64,000 nt of DNA from Methylobacterium currus. Lineage in GTDB: Bacteria > Pseudomonadota > Alphaproteobacteria > Rhizobiales > Beijerinckiaceae. Location: positions 3,655,501 to 3,719,500 of the forward strand of contig NZ_CP028843.1 in assembly GCF_003058325.1 (NCBI RefSeq). Reading direction: 5' to 3'. The notes under the pieces were generated by a model that saw nothing but the letters and a program-made list of their open reading frames with translations, made no database searches and was not told the DNA's origin. Below are positions 8,733 to 18,337 of this stretch, one piece after another. Each line of letters begins with the position of its first letter. The stretch's first letter is position 1. Position numbers and translations under genes: made by a program.

Positions 8733-9977
8733 ATGAGCGCCGACCTCGTCCTGTTCCGCAACGCCAGGATCCTCGACGGCACCCACGACACCGCGCTCGA
8801 CGGCTACGACGTCCTGGTCGAGGGCGGCACCATCCGGGAGGTCTCGGACCGGCCGCTCACCGCGTCGTCGGCCCGGGTGATCGACCTTGCCGGCCGCACG
8901 CTGATGCCGGGTCTGATCGATTGCCACGTCCACGTCATCGCGACGATCCCCGATCTCGGCGCCAATGCCGACCTGCCGGATTCCCTGGTGGCGCTCCGCA
9001 CCGCCAAGATCATGCGCGGCATGCTGATGCGCGGCTTCACCACCGTGCGCGACCTCGGCGGCGCCGATCACGGGCTGGTGATGGCGGTGCGGGAAGGGCT
9101 GATCGACGGCCCGCGCCTCGTGATCTGCGGCAAGGCGCTGTCGCAGACCGGCGGCCACACCGATTACCGCGGCCGCTATCACGCCCGGGACGTGAGCCAC
9201 TACGCCACCAAGCTCGGCGCCATGGGCCGGGTCTGCGACGGCGTCGACGCGGTGCGCCGCGTCGCCCGCGAGGAGATCAAGGCCGGAGCCGACTTCATCA
9301 AGATCATGGCCAATGGCGGCGTGTCGTCGCCCACCGACCCGATCGCGTTCCTGGGCTACTCGGTCGAGGAGCTGCGGGCGATCGTCGAGGAGGCGAGCAA
9401 CGCCCAGACCTACGTCGCCGCCCATCTCTACACCGATGCGGCGATCCGCCGGGCGGTCGAGTGCGGGGTGATCTCGGTCGAGCACGGCAACCTGGTGACG
9501 CCCGAGACCGCGCGGCTGATCCGCGACAAGGGCGCCTACGTGGTGCCGACCAACGTCACCTTCGACGCCCTCGCCAAGGAGGGCGCGGGCTTAGGCCTGC
9601 CGCCGGCCTCGGTGGCCAAGATCGAGGACGTGCGCGAGGCGGGGCTCGCCGCCCTCGAGATCCTGCGCGACGCCGGCGTGATGATGGCCTACGGCACCGA
9701 CCTGCTGGGCGAGATGCACCGCCACCAGTCGGAGGAATTCGTGATCCGCGGCCGCTGCCTGCCGGCGATCGAGGTGATCCGCTCGGCCACGGTCAACGCC
9801 GCCAAGGTGGTGCGCCTGGAGGGCAAGGCCGGCGTGGTGGCCCCGGGCGCCTTCGCCGACCTGATCGTGGTCGACGGCGATCCGCTCTCCGACCTCTCGC
9901 TCCTCACAGGCCAGGGCCGGCACATGCGGGCGATCATGATCGACGGGCGGTTCGTGAAGGACGAGCTGGCGGCGTAG
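8733..9977 (+). CDS. Metal-dependent amidohydrolase, second copy type
   Basis: A 414-residue amidohydrolase of the imidazolonepropionase-like/Xaa-Pro dipeptidase group. Metal and catalytic motifs: DCHVHV, GADFIKIMANGG (carboxylated Lys position), AAHLYTDAAI, SVEHGN and MAYGTDLLG. It ends in the usual GAFADLIVVDGDPL. ATG 8733 has a GAAGGA ribosome site. It is related to, but clearly different from, the enzyme at 2129-3739. It is divergent from tetR, so it probably belongs to the same regulon and may act on the same compound or on a product of it. Confidence 0.88.
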   Translation: MSADLVLFRNARILDGTHDTALDGYDVLVEGGTIREVSDRPLTASSARVIDLAGRTLMPGLIDCHVHVIATIPDLGANADLPDSLVALRTAKIMRGMLMRGFTTVRDLGGADHGLVMAVREGLIDGPRLVICGKALSQTGGHTDYRGRYHARDVSHYATKLGAMGRVCDGVDAVRRVAREEIKAGADFIKIMANGGVSSPTDPIAFLGYSVEELRAIVEEASNAQTYVAAHLYTDAAIRRAVECGVISVEHGNLVTPETARLIRDKGAYVVPTNVTFDALAKEGAGLGLPPASVAKIEDVREAGLAALEILRDAGVMMAYGTDLLGEMHRHQSEEFVIRGRCLPAIEVIRSATVNAAKVVRLEGKAGVVAPGAFADLIVVDGDPLSDLSLLTGQGRHMRAIMIDGRFVKDELAA

Positions 9978-10112
9978 GGTGTCGTGACCGCGCGCGGTCT
10001 GCGTTCCGCGGTCTTCGCGCGATCAGCGCCAGTCGAGAGAGATCAGGGGTCCCTCTCCGATGCGGGCATAACTCTCCCGGGGAGAAGCCTGGACAAAAAT
10101 GGCGCCAGTCTT

Positions 10113-10140
10113 CTCCTCTCCCCGTGGGCGGGGAGAGGAG
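10113..10140. terminator. Perfect 12-bp hairpin between convergent genes
   Basis: Arms 10113-10124 and 10129-10140 pair perfectly with a 4-base loop. The hairpin sits between the ends of the amidohydrolase (+) and deoR (-) genes. It could act as a terminator for both directions, though no clear T-run follows. The sequence also resembles the REP-like hairpin at 4741-4782. Confidence 0.55.
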
Positions 10141-10180
10141 GTACCCGCGCTCGATCAGGCCGGCATCCCGGAAGCGCCGT

Positions 10181-10942
10181 TCACCCCTTCGCCCGCACCA
10201 CCCGTGCCCCGGCCGCCTCCGCTTCCGCGCATTGCGCGTCGGTGGCGCCGGCATCGGTCACCAGGGTCCAGCGGCGCGGCAGGGGCGCCCAGGCTCCCTG
10301 CGTCGCGCGGCCGAGCTTGGAGGAATCCATCAGCACCACGGTTTCGGCCGCCTGTTCCATCATCAGCGACTTGAGGGCGATCTGCTCGATCGCCGCCTCG
10401 CACAGGCCGCGGCCCGCGACGAAGCCGTCGCCGCTCACCACCGCCTTGTCGGCGGTGAGACGGCGCAAGGAGGCCTCCGCCAGGGGGCCCATCGTGCTCA
10501 TGCTGCCGGGCCGCACCGCGCCGCCGAGCACCGTCAGGCTGAGGCCGGGCGCGCCGGCGAGCACGCTCACGAGCGGCAGGTTGTTGGTGATGATCGCGTG
10601 GCGCCGCCCGGCGAGTCCGGCCCCGAAGGCCGCCACCGTCGAGCCGCCGTCGAGGATCAGGATGTCGTCGTCAGTGAGCAGGGCCAGGGCGGCCCTGGCG
10701 ATGGCAGCCTTCTCGGGCCGGGCCTGCGTCTCGCGCTCCGGCAGGCTGGCCTCCGGCAGCGGGTGGGCGATCACCGCGCCGCCATAGGTGCGCCGAATCG
10801 CCTTGTCCGTCGCCAGCTGCTGGAGGTCGCGCCGGATCGTCGAGGCGGAGACGCCGAAGCGCTCCGCCAGCTCCTCGACCACGACCTCGCCGGCCTGGAG
10901 CGCCTCCAGCAGCAGCGGGTGCCGGTGCCGGCCGCGGGTCAT
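10181..10942 (-). CDS. DeoR-family transcriptional regulator
   Basis: A 253-residue regulator with an N-terminal DeoR helix-turn-helix (ELAERFGVSASTIRRDLQQL, about residues 24-43) and the following RRTYGGAV. The C-terminal phosphosugar-sensing DeoRC domain shows DDDILILDGGSTV and the TNNLPLV-type motif. It starts 5 bases after the PdxA2 stop, so it is the last gene of the acid-sugar operon and probably senses a phosphorylated intermediate of that pathway. Confidence 0.9.
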   Translation of the reverse strand: MTRGRHRHPLLLEALQAGEVVVEELAERFGVSASTIRRDLQQLATDKAIRRTYGGAVIAHPLPEASLPERETQARPEKAAIARAALALLTDDDILILDGGSTVAAFGAGLAGRRHAIITNNLPLVSVLAGAPGLSLTVLGGAVRPGSMSTMGPLAEASLRRLTADKAVVSGDGFVAGRGLCEAAIEQIALKSLMMEQAAETVVLMDSSKLGRATQGAWAPLPRRWTLVTDAGATDAQCAEAEAAGARVVRAKG

Positions 10943-10947
10943 GGCGC

Positions 10948-11946
10948 TCAGACCGCCCGGCGCGGGGCGAGATCCACTGCCTGGCGCAGGGCCTCGACCA
11001 GCGAGCCCGCATCGGCGATGCCCTTGCCGGCGATGTCGAAGGCGGTGCCGTGGTCGACCGAGGTGCGGATCACCGGCAGCCCGACGGTGATGTTCACCCC
11101 GGCCTCCAGCCCCAGCACCTTGATCGGGCCGTGGCCCTGGTCGTGGTACATCGCCACCACGATGTCGTAGTCGCCGCGGCCGGCGAGGAAGAACAGGGTG
11201 TCGGCGGGGAGCGGCCCCTCGACCCGCCAGCCTTTCGCCTGGCAGGCCTGGACCGCGGGCGTGATCTTCTCGGCCTCCTCGCCGCGACCGAACAGGCCGT
11301 TCTCGCCGGCATGGGGGTTGATGGCGCAGACGCCGATCCGCGGATTCGCGATCCCGGCCTTGACCAGGGTGTCGTGGCCCCGCGCGATCACCCGCTCGAC
11401 CAGGCCCGGCTCGATCCGCGCGATGGCGTCGATCAGCCCGATATGGGTCGTGACGTGGATCACCCGGAGCTTGGGCGAGACCAGCATCATCGAGACTTCC
11501 GGCGTGCCGGTCAGCTCGGCGAGAAGCTCCGTGTGGCCCGGATACTTGTGCCCTGCGGCGTGCAGGGCCTCCTTGCTCAAGGGCGCCGTGCAGATCGCGG
11601 CGGCCTGGCCGGCCTGGACGATCTGGACCGCCCGCTCGATGTAGCGGAACGCCGCCTCGCCGGAGACCGGCGAGACGCGGCCGAACGGGTGGCCCGGCGG
11701 GATCAGCGCCAGGTCGATGCACGCGACGGTGCCGGGGGCGAACGACGCCTCCTCCGGCGAGGCGATCGCCTGGACCGCGAGGTCCGAGCCGACGATGCTT
11801 CCTGCCTCGCGCAGGCGCTCGGCATCGCCGACGACCAGCGGCCGACACATCGCCGCGACCTCGGGCAGGGCCAGCGCCTTCATGATGATCTCGGGCCCGA
11901 TGCCGGAGGCATCGCCCATGGTGATCGCGATGGTCGGTCGGCTCAT
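10948..11946 (-). CDS. pdxA2: PdxA2-type 4-phosphoerythronate/threonate dehydrogenase
   Basis: A 332-residue NAD-dependent dehydrogenase of the PdxA family. Metal-binding His motifs are seen at YPGHTELL, INPHAGENGLFG and YHDQGHGPIK; the N-terminus has the typical MGDASGIGPEI. Pairing with a DUF1537 kinase and a KdgT permease rather than with pyridoxine genes marks it as the catabolic PdxA2 type. That type oxidises and decarboxylates a 4-phospho-tetronate made by the kinase. Its ATG overlaps the kinase stop (ATGA). Exact stereochemistry of the substrate is not predictable here. Confidence 0.85.
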   Translation of the reverse strand: MSRPTIAITMGDASGIGPEIIMKALALPEVAAMCRPLVVGDAERLREAGSIVGSDLAVQAIASPEEASFAPGTVACIDLALIPPGHPFGRVSPVSGEAAFRYIERAVQIVQAGQAAAICTAPLSKEALHAAGHKYPGHTELLAELTGTPEVSMMLVSPKLRVIHVTTHIGLIDAIARIEPGLVERVIARGHDTLVKAGIANPRIGVCAINPHAGENGLFGRGEEAEKITPAVQACQAKGWRVEGPLPADTLFFLAGRGDYDIVVAMYHDQGHGPIKVLGLEAGVNITVGLPVIRTSVDHGTAFDIAGKGIADAGSLVEALRQAVDLAPRRAV

Positions 11947-13250
11947 GTCGGAGAACCCTGGTTTCGAATGGCCCGGAGGTGATGGACGGCGCGCAGGAGC
12001 GTGTCCGCATGGCCGAAGGCGCCGGCCTTGGTGACGATCGGCACCTCGAGGGCGCCGCGCGTCAGGCCGAGGGAGACGCCGGGCTCGATCTCGTCGATCA
12101 GCCGCAATCCGTCGACCCCGAGATGCGCGAGCAACGCCGCCGCGGTCTCGCCGCCCGTCGCCACGAGCCCGCCGAGATGGGCCGCGACGGGCGCCAGCAG
12201 CGCGCCGAGGGCATCGGCGAGACGGGCACCCATCGAGAGATCCGGCGCCTCGCCCATCGCCACTTCGACCAGCACGTCGTCCCCGGCGCTCAGCCCCGCG
12301 ACCACGGCGTCGCGGCAGCGTGCCCGCTCGGCCTCGTCCGCCTGAAGCAGCATGTCCGGCGTGACCGGGACGTGGCGCAGGCGCGTCTCCCCGACGAGCC
12401 GGCGCGCGGCGGCGCGAGAGGCGGCGGCGAGGCTCCCGACCACCACGAGGGTGCCGCCCGGGCCGGCCGGGATTCTCTGCGCCGGGGCAGCCGGCCCCGC
12501 TTCCTGCATGGCCAGCGCATGGGCGAGGCCGGCGCTGCCGATCCAGACCAGGCCCTCCTGCGCGTCGAGCGCCCGGCCGGCTTCGGCGATCCGCGCGAGG
12601 TCGTCGTCCGATTCCGCGTCGAGCACCGCGACCGCTCCCGCCCGCGACGCCGCGATCAGCGCCGTGCGCAAGGGCTCGACGCCGGCCCGGACGGTCGCGA
12701 GGGCGATCGTCGCGCTCGGCAGGCCGGCCTCCTCCAGCATCGTGGGCAGCGCGCCGGTCGCGTAGCTGTGGTCCCGGCGCCAGAGTTCGGTCTCCTCCAG
12801 GGGCTGGCCCTCGACCAGGATCCTGCCGGCCATCGTGGTCCGGCCGGTCGCCGGGAAGGCCGGCGCCAGGATCCCGAAGGCCGCGCCCTCGCGCCGGCGC
12901 AGGCGCTCGAGGGTGGCGGCGAGTTCCGCCCCCGGCTGTCCGCGCAGGGTCGAGTCGATCTTCTTGAACACCGATCGGCCCGGATGGTGCAGCCGGTCGA
13001 GGAGGGCGGCGTGGCGCGCCGCCGCCGCCTCCGGGCCGAGCTGGCGGCTGTCGGCGTCGTGCGAGACGACGTCTTCCTCCGTCCCGGATTCTTGAACCCC
13101 GGATTCTTGCGCCCCGGATTCTTGCGCCCCGGACCCCGCCTCGCCCCACTGCACGCGGGCCGAGCGGCCGCGGCGGGCGAAGGCGATGGCGCAGTCGGCC
13201 GCGCCGGTGAGGTCGTCGGCGAGGATGAGCCAGCGGCGCGCCACGATCAC
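11943..13250 (-). CDS. Four-carbon acid-sugar kinase (DUF1537)
   Basis: A 435-residue kinase of the OtnK/DtnK family, which phosphorylates four-carbon acid sugars such as threonate or 3-oxo-tetronate. The N-terminal substrate domain starts with [20 protein letters not shown], followed by [10 protein letters not shown]. The C-terminal ATP domain shows [11 protein letters not shown] and GVSLG, ending in TKAGAFG. GTG 13250 overlaps the permease stop as GTGA. An unusual insert at about residues 39-55 carries three tandem xQESG units encoded by 15-bp repeats, in a variable loop after the first strand. Confidence 0.87.
   Translation of the reverse strand: MIVARRWLILADDLTGAADCAIAFARRGRSARVQWGEAGSGAQESGAQESGVQESGTEEDVVSHDADSRQLGPEAAAARHAALLDRLHHPGRSVFKKIDSTLRGQPGAELAATLERLRRREGAAFGILAPAFPATGRTTMAGRILVEGQPLEETELWRRDHSYATGALPTMLEEAGLPSATIALATVRAGVEPLRTALIAASRAGAVAVLDAESDDDLARIAEAGRALDAQEGLVWIGSAGLAHALAMQEAGPAAPAQRIPAGPGGTLVVVGSLAAASRAAARRLVGETRLRHVPVTPDMLLQADEAERARCRDAVVAGLSAGDDVLVEVAMGEAPDLSMGARLADALGALLAPVAAHLGGLVATGGETAAALLAHLGVDGLRLIDEIEPGVSLGLTRGALEVPIVTKAGAFGHADTLLRAVHHLRAIRNQGSPT
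13086..13130. repeat. Three 15-bp tandem repeats inside the DUF1537 kinase
   Basis: Units 13086-13100, 13101-13115 and 13116-13130 read GGATTCTTGMRCCCC on the plus strand. The last two are identical. They encode tandem AQESG-like pentapeptides in frame. Confidence 0.85.
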
Positions 13251-14290
13251 GCCTGCTTGGCCAGATGCGGGGCCGCGTGCGGGGCCCCGGGGGCTGATTC
13301 CGACGCGGCGTCCTCTTCCGTCCGCTCGCCGAAATGCCGGGCGGTCCAGGCGGTGGCGAGCGGCGTGAGGATGGCGGTGACCACCACGGTCGCGGCCACC
13401 AGCACCGTCGCGGGGGCGGCGGCGTCGGCATAGGCCGGGTTGGCGGCGGCGATGATCGCCGGGACCGCGGCGGCGTTGCCGGCGGTCGAGGAGGCGGCGA
13501 CGCCGGCCACCCCGGTGCCGCCGGTGAGCCGGTCGGCGAGGAAGAGCGGGATGCCGGTCACGACCACCACCGCGACGCCGAGGCCGAGGCCGAGCAGCCC
13601 CGCCTGCCAGATCTTGGTCAGGTCGAGCCCGGTGCCGAGGGCGAAGGCGAAGAACGGGATCATCACCGGCACGGCGCGGCCGAGGAAGTCGCGCATCTCC
13701 CGGTCGAGGTTGCCCAGGATCATGCCGACGAGGAGCGGCAGGATGCTGCCGACCATCGTCTGCCACGGGAAGGCCGACAGGCCGGCGACGCCGAGCGTCA
13801 CCATGGTGAGGAAGGGGCCGGATTCGAGGCACATGATCGTGTAGGCACCGACGTCCCGCGGCCGACCGTACTGGCCCATCAGCGCCATGTAGAGGCCGCC
13901 ATTGGTGTCGTTCATGGCCGCCACGATCGCCAGCGTCGAGAGCCCGGCGAACAGCCCGCCGGCGACCGGCGCCTCGCCGATCAGGCGGCCGAAGATCACC
14001 CCGAGGATCATCGCGATGCCGACCTTCACGACGAGCAGCGTACCGCCCTTCTTGACGATGTAGGGCGTCGCGCGGAAGTCGATGCTCGCCCCCATGCAGA
14101 CGTAGAACACCGCCAGGATCGGCAGCGCGCCGGTGAACAGCGCGCCGGTGAACGAGCCGAACACCTTCGGGGTCGCCGGGAACAGGGTGGCGATCACCGC
14201 GCCGACGAGCAGCGGCACCACCATCATCCCGCCCGGTACGCGCTCGATCGCGCGCTTGATCCGGACCTCGCCCATCCGTAGCCCCGCCAT
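13247..14290 (-). CDS. 2-keto-3-deoxygluconate permease family transporter (KdgT)
   Basis: A 347-residue membrane protein with about ten hydrophobic helices. The KdgT family pattern is clear: an N-terminal [18 protein letters not shown], a conserved NDTNGGLY loop and a [10 protein letters not shown] loop. It imports an acid sugar by cation symport. ATG 14290 follows a strong AAAGGAGGAAC ribosome site, and it is the first gene of the operon permease - kinase - pdxA2 - deoR. Upstream lies a symmetric sequence that could bind the DeoR protein. Confidence 0.88.
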   Translation of the reverse strand: MAGLRMGEVRIKRAIERVPGGMMVVPLLVGAVIATLFPATPKVFGSFTGALFTGALPILAVFYVCMGASIDFRATPYIVKKGGTLLVVKVGIAMILGVIFGRLIGEAPVAGGLFAGLSTLAIVAAMNDTNGGLYMALMGQYGRPRDVGAYTIMCLESGPFLTMVTLGVAGLSAFPWQTMVGSILPLLVGMILGNLDREMRDFLGRAVPVMIPFFAFALGTGLDLTKIWQAGLLGLGLGVAVVVVTGIPLFLADRLTGGTGVAGVAASSTAGNAAAVPAIIAAANPAYADAAAPATVLVAATVVVTAILTPLATAWTARHFGERTEEDAASESAPGAPHAAPHLAKQA

Positions 14291-14328
14291 GCGTTCCTCC
14301 TTTGCGCGGATCGCGCAGGAGATTGCGC

Positions 14329-14380
14329 GATTGACCGACTGTTAGCGCTCGAAGAGCGCAAAATTCGGCGCAGGTCAATC
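14329..14380. promoter_or_regulatory. Nested inverted repeats upstream of the acid-sugar operon
   Basis: A perfect 6-bp inverted repeat GCGCTC-GAA-GAGCGC (14345-14359) is flanked by GATTGACC (14329-14336) and its complement GGTCAATC (14373-14380). They lie 39-90 bp upstream of the permease start, where an operator is expected. Binding by the DeoR protein is inference. Confidence 0.45.
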
Positions 14381-14708
14381 GGAAAGGTACGCGATATGCG
14401 CGGTTTGCGCGAATGGAGTGTCGTCCCGTTCGAGGATTGAGGCTCGGGCGGAGGCCTTCGACCTGTCTGCTCGCGCGAGCGTCTGCCGCAACGACATTCT
14501 CAGTTGCCACCGCCCTTTCCCGGCTCTCCTGCCGCTGGCAGGCTGCTGAAAAAAGGGCTTCGCGTGTCGCGTGAAGCGTGATTCGCTCTCCTGCGATCAG
14601 CGGGAGCGTTTTCAGTGCGCGGTCATGATCTCCAAAGCAGCTCTCTGTTTTCCTATGTGACTCTTGAGCGCCGCATTTGGAAAAATTATCCCTTGAGAGG
14701 CTGTTTGA

Positions 14709-15075
14709 CTATGGGTATCTGTATTGGCGCCTCTGGTAGGACTGCATGAGCCTGTGGCAGTCGGCGATATTGATGCTGTCCTCGGCCGCCGCTGGGATTT
14801 GCTCCCAGTGGCGAGTCAGGCGGCGCTGGCGCGTCGAAGGCCGCCTCGATGCGCCAGCGCAGGTGCACCGGCTGGAAGCCCTTGGCCTGCGCCTCACGGG
14901 CGGAGACCTGCACCTCCACGCCGTGGCGGGCCGCGGCCTCGTCCATCCGCGCGCCGGTGTAGATCCGATCGGCCTTCACCCGCACCGGCGCCCAGCCCGC
15001 CTCCGCGGCGCGGTCCAGCAGCTGGCCCGCCGCTTGCGTGTCGTGGACGTTGGCGGCCATGAACGGCCATGAACG
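14709..15075 (-). pseudogene. IS5-family transposase remnant
   Basis: The C-terminal part of an IS5-type DDE transposase, without its first catalytic half. Recognisable pieces are VHDTQAAGQLLDRAAEAGW, VKADRIYTGARMDEAAARHG and, after a frameshift near 14830, the C-terminal LTRHWEQIPAAAEDSINIAD. Being truncated at the 5' end and out of frame, it cannot be active. It abuts an IS3-family remnant, so one element was probably inserted into or recombined with the other. Confidence 0.7.
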
Positions 15076-15107
15076 GCACCGGTTTTTCGAAGGCTGCTCG
15101 TCTTGGG

Positions 15108-15499
15108 TCAGGCGGCCAAGGCCTGGTCGCCGATGTGGGTATGACAGCGCGCTTCGGCCTCGGCGGGAGGGATGTTGCCGATCGGCGTGAGCAGGCGGCA
15201 GTGGGTGTACCAGTCGATCCACTCCAGGGGGGCGTACTCGACCGCTTTGACGGAGCGCCACGGCCCTCGTCGATGGATCACCTCCGCCTTGAACAAGCCA
15301 TTGATCGTCTCCGCCAGGGCGTTGTCGTCACCGTCGCCGCCGCTGTGCCGACCGACGGCTCGATGCCCGCGCCGGCCAGGCGCTCGGTGTAGCGCAAAGC
15401 CAGGTATTGCTTGCGGGCCGTGCCCGCCCTCGCGGTCGCGCACCATCCGAACGGCGCGCTCGCGCATCTCAGGAACAACGGGGCTCTTCGCTTCGTCAT
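15108..15499 (-). pseudogene. IS3-family transposase remnant (orfA start joined to orfB end)
   Basis: The fragment starts like an IS3 OrfA (MTKR.., then MRERAVRMVRD after a frame change) and jumps to the C-terminal OrfB part (DNALAETINGLFKAEVIHRR, then IGNIPPAEAEA). The middle of the element, including most of the DDE domain, is deleted. At least two frameshifts are needed to read it. It lies just downstream of the hyu/ABC operon. Confidence 0.7.
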
Positions 15500-15591
15500 G
15501 GCTCCATCCTCTCGGAAGTGGGAGCCTCTGGGAAACCCGGAGCGGTTCACAAGCGCGCTTCGGCGAGCCGCTTCGAGCGTCGGTCGAGGTG

Positions 15592-16389
15592 TCACGCCGC
15601 GACCGTCATCCGCTCGATCCCATAAAGCCGGTCGACGACGACGAGACCGATTACCGCGAGGGCGAGCTGGAGCGTGCTCAACGCCGCGATCGAGGGGTCG
15701 AACTGGTGCTCCATGTAGCTCAGCATCACCACCGGCAGGGTGAGCGTCTCCGGGCTGCCGAAGAAGTAGGAGATCGGCAGGTTGTCGAAGGACACCAGGA
15801 ACGAGAACAGCGAGCCCGCCGCGATGCCCGGCCGGATCAGCGGCAGGACGACGTGCCAGAAGACCTGGAGCGGGTTGGCGCCGAGGAGGGCCGCCGCCTC
15901 CTCCAGGCTGCGTCCGGTGCCGCGATAGGTCGCCGCCACCGTGCGCAGGACGTAAGGCAGGCAGACCACCGTGTGGGCGATGAGCAGGGCGGTGAACGAG
16001 ACCCCGACCCCGATCCGCGACAGGAAGAACAGGGCGGAGAAGCCGATCACGATCATCGGCATCGAGAGAGGCGAGAGCAAATAGACCATCGTGGCGCCCG
16101 CGAGCGCCGAGGAGGAGCGGGCGAGCGCGAGCGCCGCCGGGACGCCGATGAGGCACGACAGGATCGTCGCGCCCACCGCGACCGCGAGGCTCACCCGGAT
16201 CGAGGCGAGGTAGGGCGGATAGTCGAGGATGCGCTGGAACCAGCGCAGCGACCAGCCCGGGATCGGGAAGGTGATGAAGCTCGCCTGCGTGAACGAGCCG
16301 ACGACCACGATCGCAATCGGCAGGATCAGGAAGGCGAAGAACAGGACGACGAAGCCGCCGAGCAGGAAACGTCCGAACCGGGCCTGCAT
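15592..16389 (-). CDS. ABC transporter permease, PotC type (hyu operon)
   Basis: A 265-residue permease with about six membrane spans and an EAA loop (EEAAALLGANPLQVFWHVVLP). It starts inside the stop of the preceding permease gene (TGATG). It is the last gene of the operon lacI - ATPase - hyuA - hyuB - binding protein - permease - permease. The IS remnants begin 92 bp beyond its stop. Confidence 0.9.
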   Translation of the reverse strand: MQARFGRFLLGGFVVLFFAFLILPIAIVVVGSFTQASFITFPIPGWSLRWFQRILDYPPYLASIRVSLAVAVGATILSCLIGVPAALALARSSSALAGATMVYLLSPLSMPMIVIGFSALFFLSRIGVGVSFTALLIAHTVVCLPYVLRTVAATYRGTGRSLEEAAALLGANPLQVFWHVVLPLIRPGIAAGSLFSFLVSFDNLPISYFFGSPETLTLPVVMLSYMEHQFDPSIAALSTLQLALAVIGLVVVDRLYGIERMTVAA

Positions 16390-17264
16390 CACGCGCCGCT
16401 CCGGCGCACGAGGCGCAGTTGCAGGACCAGGCAGGCGAGGGCGACCGCGAGCAGCACGGTGCTCATCACGCTCGCCAGGCCGAAATCCCGGGTGGTGTTG
16501 AACTGCTGGTAGATGAGGAGCGGCAGGGTCTTCAGCCCGCCGCCGAGCAGCACCAGGGTGACGAAGCTGCCGTTGGCGACCATGAAGACGAGGATCGCTC
16601 CCGTGCCGATCCCGTCGAGGGAGAGCGGCAGCGTCACCGACAGGAAGGTGCGCCAGGGGCTCGCCCCGAGGAGCTGCGCGCTCTCTTCCAGGCGCCGGTC
16701 GACGCCTTGCAGCACCGCGGCGATCGACAGGACCATGAACGGCACCAGCACGTGGACGAGGCTCGCCACGACGAGCCCCGGCGTGTCGAGGACCCGCAAC
16801 GGCCGCTCGATCAGCCCGAGATCCTGCACCAGCCAGGTGTTGATCAGGCCGCGGCGAGCGAACAGCACCTGCCACCCGTAGGTGCGCATGATGATCGAGG
16901 TCAGGAGCGGCGCGATCAGCAGGAAGATGATCAGGCTGCTCAGGCGGCCGGCATGCCGCACGAGGTAGTAAGCCACTGGGTAGCCGATGAGCGCGCAGAT
17001 CAGCGTCACGCCGCCGGAGAGCAGGACGGTCTGGAGGATGCTGTCGAGGTAGAACGGGTCGGTCAGGACCTGGATGTAGCGCGCCGCCGTCAGGCCCTGT
17101 CCATCCGCCGGCACGACGCTGCGCAGGCCGTTGTCGAGGAGCGGCAGCACGAAGAAGGCGAGCAGGAACAGCACCGCCGGCAGGGCCAGGAAAGGCCGAC
17201 CGATGGAGGGGCGCCCGGTCAGGACCGGCCGTCGTGCCGCCCCTCGTGTTGCCTCTGTCGTCAT
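16389..17264 (-). CDS. ABC transporter permease, PotB type (hyu operon)
   Basis: A 291-residue permease with about six membrane segments; its EAA loop reads EESAQLLGASPWRTFLSVTLP. The first 25 residues are polar and cytoplasmic. It starts 1 base after the stop of the binding-protein gene, so expression is coupled. With the permease downstream it forms the channel of a PotABCD-like importer. Confidence 0.9.
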   Translation of the reverse strand: MTTEATRGAARRPVLTGRPSIGRPFLALPAVLFLLAFFVLPLLDNGLRSVVPADGQGLTAARYIQVLTDPFYLDSILQTVLLSGGVTLICALIGYPVAYYLVRHAGRLSSLIIFLLIAPLLTSIIMRTYGWQVLFARRGLINTWLVQDLGLIERPLRVLDTPGLVVASLVHVLVPFMVLSIAAVLQGVDRRLEESAQLLGASPWRTFLSVTLPLSLDGIGTGAILVFMVANGSFVTLVLLGGGLKTLPLLIYQQFNTTRDFGLASVMSTVLLAVALACLVLQLRLVRRSGA

Positions 17265-17265
17265 C

Positions 17266-18306
17266 TCACCCCCGGATCTCGCGGTTCCAGCGGTCCACCC
17301 AGGCCGAGCGCACCTTCGCGATCTCCTCGTAGGGCGGGAAATGCGCCTGCTGCCAGGGCGTGAAGCGGCGCTTGAGGGCGTCCGGATAGACCACCTTGCG
17401 GTTGGTGACGGGGTAGTTCAGCATCGTGGCGAAGCGCAGCTGCGCCTCGGGGCTCAGCATCACGTCGACATAGTCCCAGGCGAGCGGCTTGGCGTTCTTC
17501 GGCTTGATCACCGCGAGCGCATTGATCGAGCCGCCCTCGCTCGGGTTGACGAAGTCCATCCAGTCCGCCCCGGCATCGACATGGGCCCAGGTCCGCCCGT
17601 CAAAATAGATGCCGAGGTCGGCCTCGCCGCTCGACAGGTGGTTGAAGAAGTCGTTCGGCCCGCCCCAGAACACCACGTTCTTGCGCATCCGCGCCATCGC
17701 CTGGAAGAACGGATCGACGTTCTCGACGCCGCCGCCCAGGGCCTTGGCGAGCGTCCAGATCAGCATGATCGGCGTCACCGCGTAGGTGAGGCCCGGCAGC
17801 GAGGCGGTCCACTCCCCGGCGGCGGTGCGGTCGACGAACTCGCGGAAGGATTTCGGCGGGTTCTTCACCGTCTTCTTGTTGTAGGTGATGCCGGCCACGC
17901 CGTAGTCGAATACCGTGCCCTTGCCGGACAGGGCCTTGGTGAACTCCTCCGGGATGTCGGCGAGGTTCGGCAGCCGCTCGGTCGTGAAAGTGTCGAGGAG
18001 GTCGGTCTTCGCGGCGCTGATGGCGAGATCGGGCGTCGCGATGATGACGTCGATCGGTGGGTTCTGCGGGTTCGCCTCGACCTGCGACAGCCATTGCGGC
18101 GGCGAGCCGAGGAGCACGTTGGCCTTGGCGCCGGTCTTCTGCTCGAAGGGCGCCACGAAGCTCTTGCGCACGGCCTCCTCCCAGACGCCGCCGAGGGCCG
18201 TCACGGTGATCTCGCGGCTCTGTGCCAGGGCGGGAAAGCCCGCGAGGGCGGCGGTGCCGGCGGCGGCGCTCGTCCGCAGGAGGCTGCGTCGGGTCAAGTC
18301 GGTCAT
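17266..18306 (-). CDS. ABC transporter substrate-binding protein (hyu operon)
   Basis: A 346-residue PotD/opine-type solute-binding protein. The N-terminus MTDLTRRSLLRTSAAAG has twin arginines and is followed by a hydrophobic stretch ending PALAQ, an expected signal-peptidase site. The mature protein begins ITVTALGGVWEEAV, as in this family. ATG 18306 follows a GGAGAGA ribosome site and lies 32 bp after hyuB. It probably binds the compound that HyuA/HyuB hydrolyse. Confidence 0.88.
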   Translation of the reverse strand: MTDLTRRSLLRTSAAAGTAALAGFPALAQSREITVTALGGVWEEAVRKSFVAPFEQKTGAKANVLLGSPPQWLSQVEANPQNPPIDVIIATPDLAISAAKTDLLDTFTTERLPNLADIPEEFTKALSGKGTVFDYGVAGITYNKKTVKNPPKSFREFVDRTAAGEWTASLPGLTYAVTPIMLIWTLAKALGGGVENVDPFFQAMARMRKNVVFWGGPNDFFNHLSSGEADLGIYFDGRTWAHVDAGADWMDFVNPSEGGSINALAVIKPKNAKPLAWDYVDVMLSPEAQLRFATMLNYPVTNRKVVYPDALKRRFTPWQQAHFPPYEEIAKVRSAWVDRWNREIRG

Positions 18307-18337
18307 GGTCCGTCTCTCCGGCATCATTCGTGCAAGG

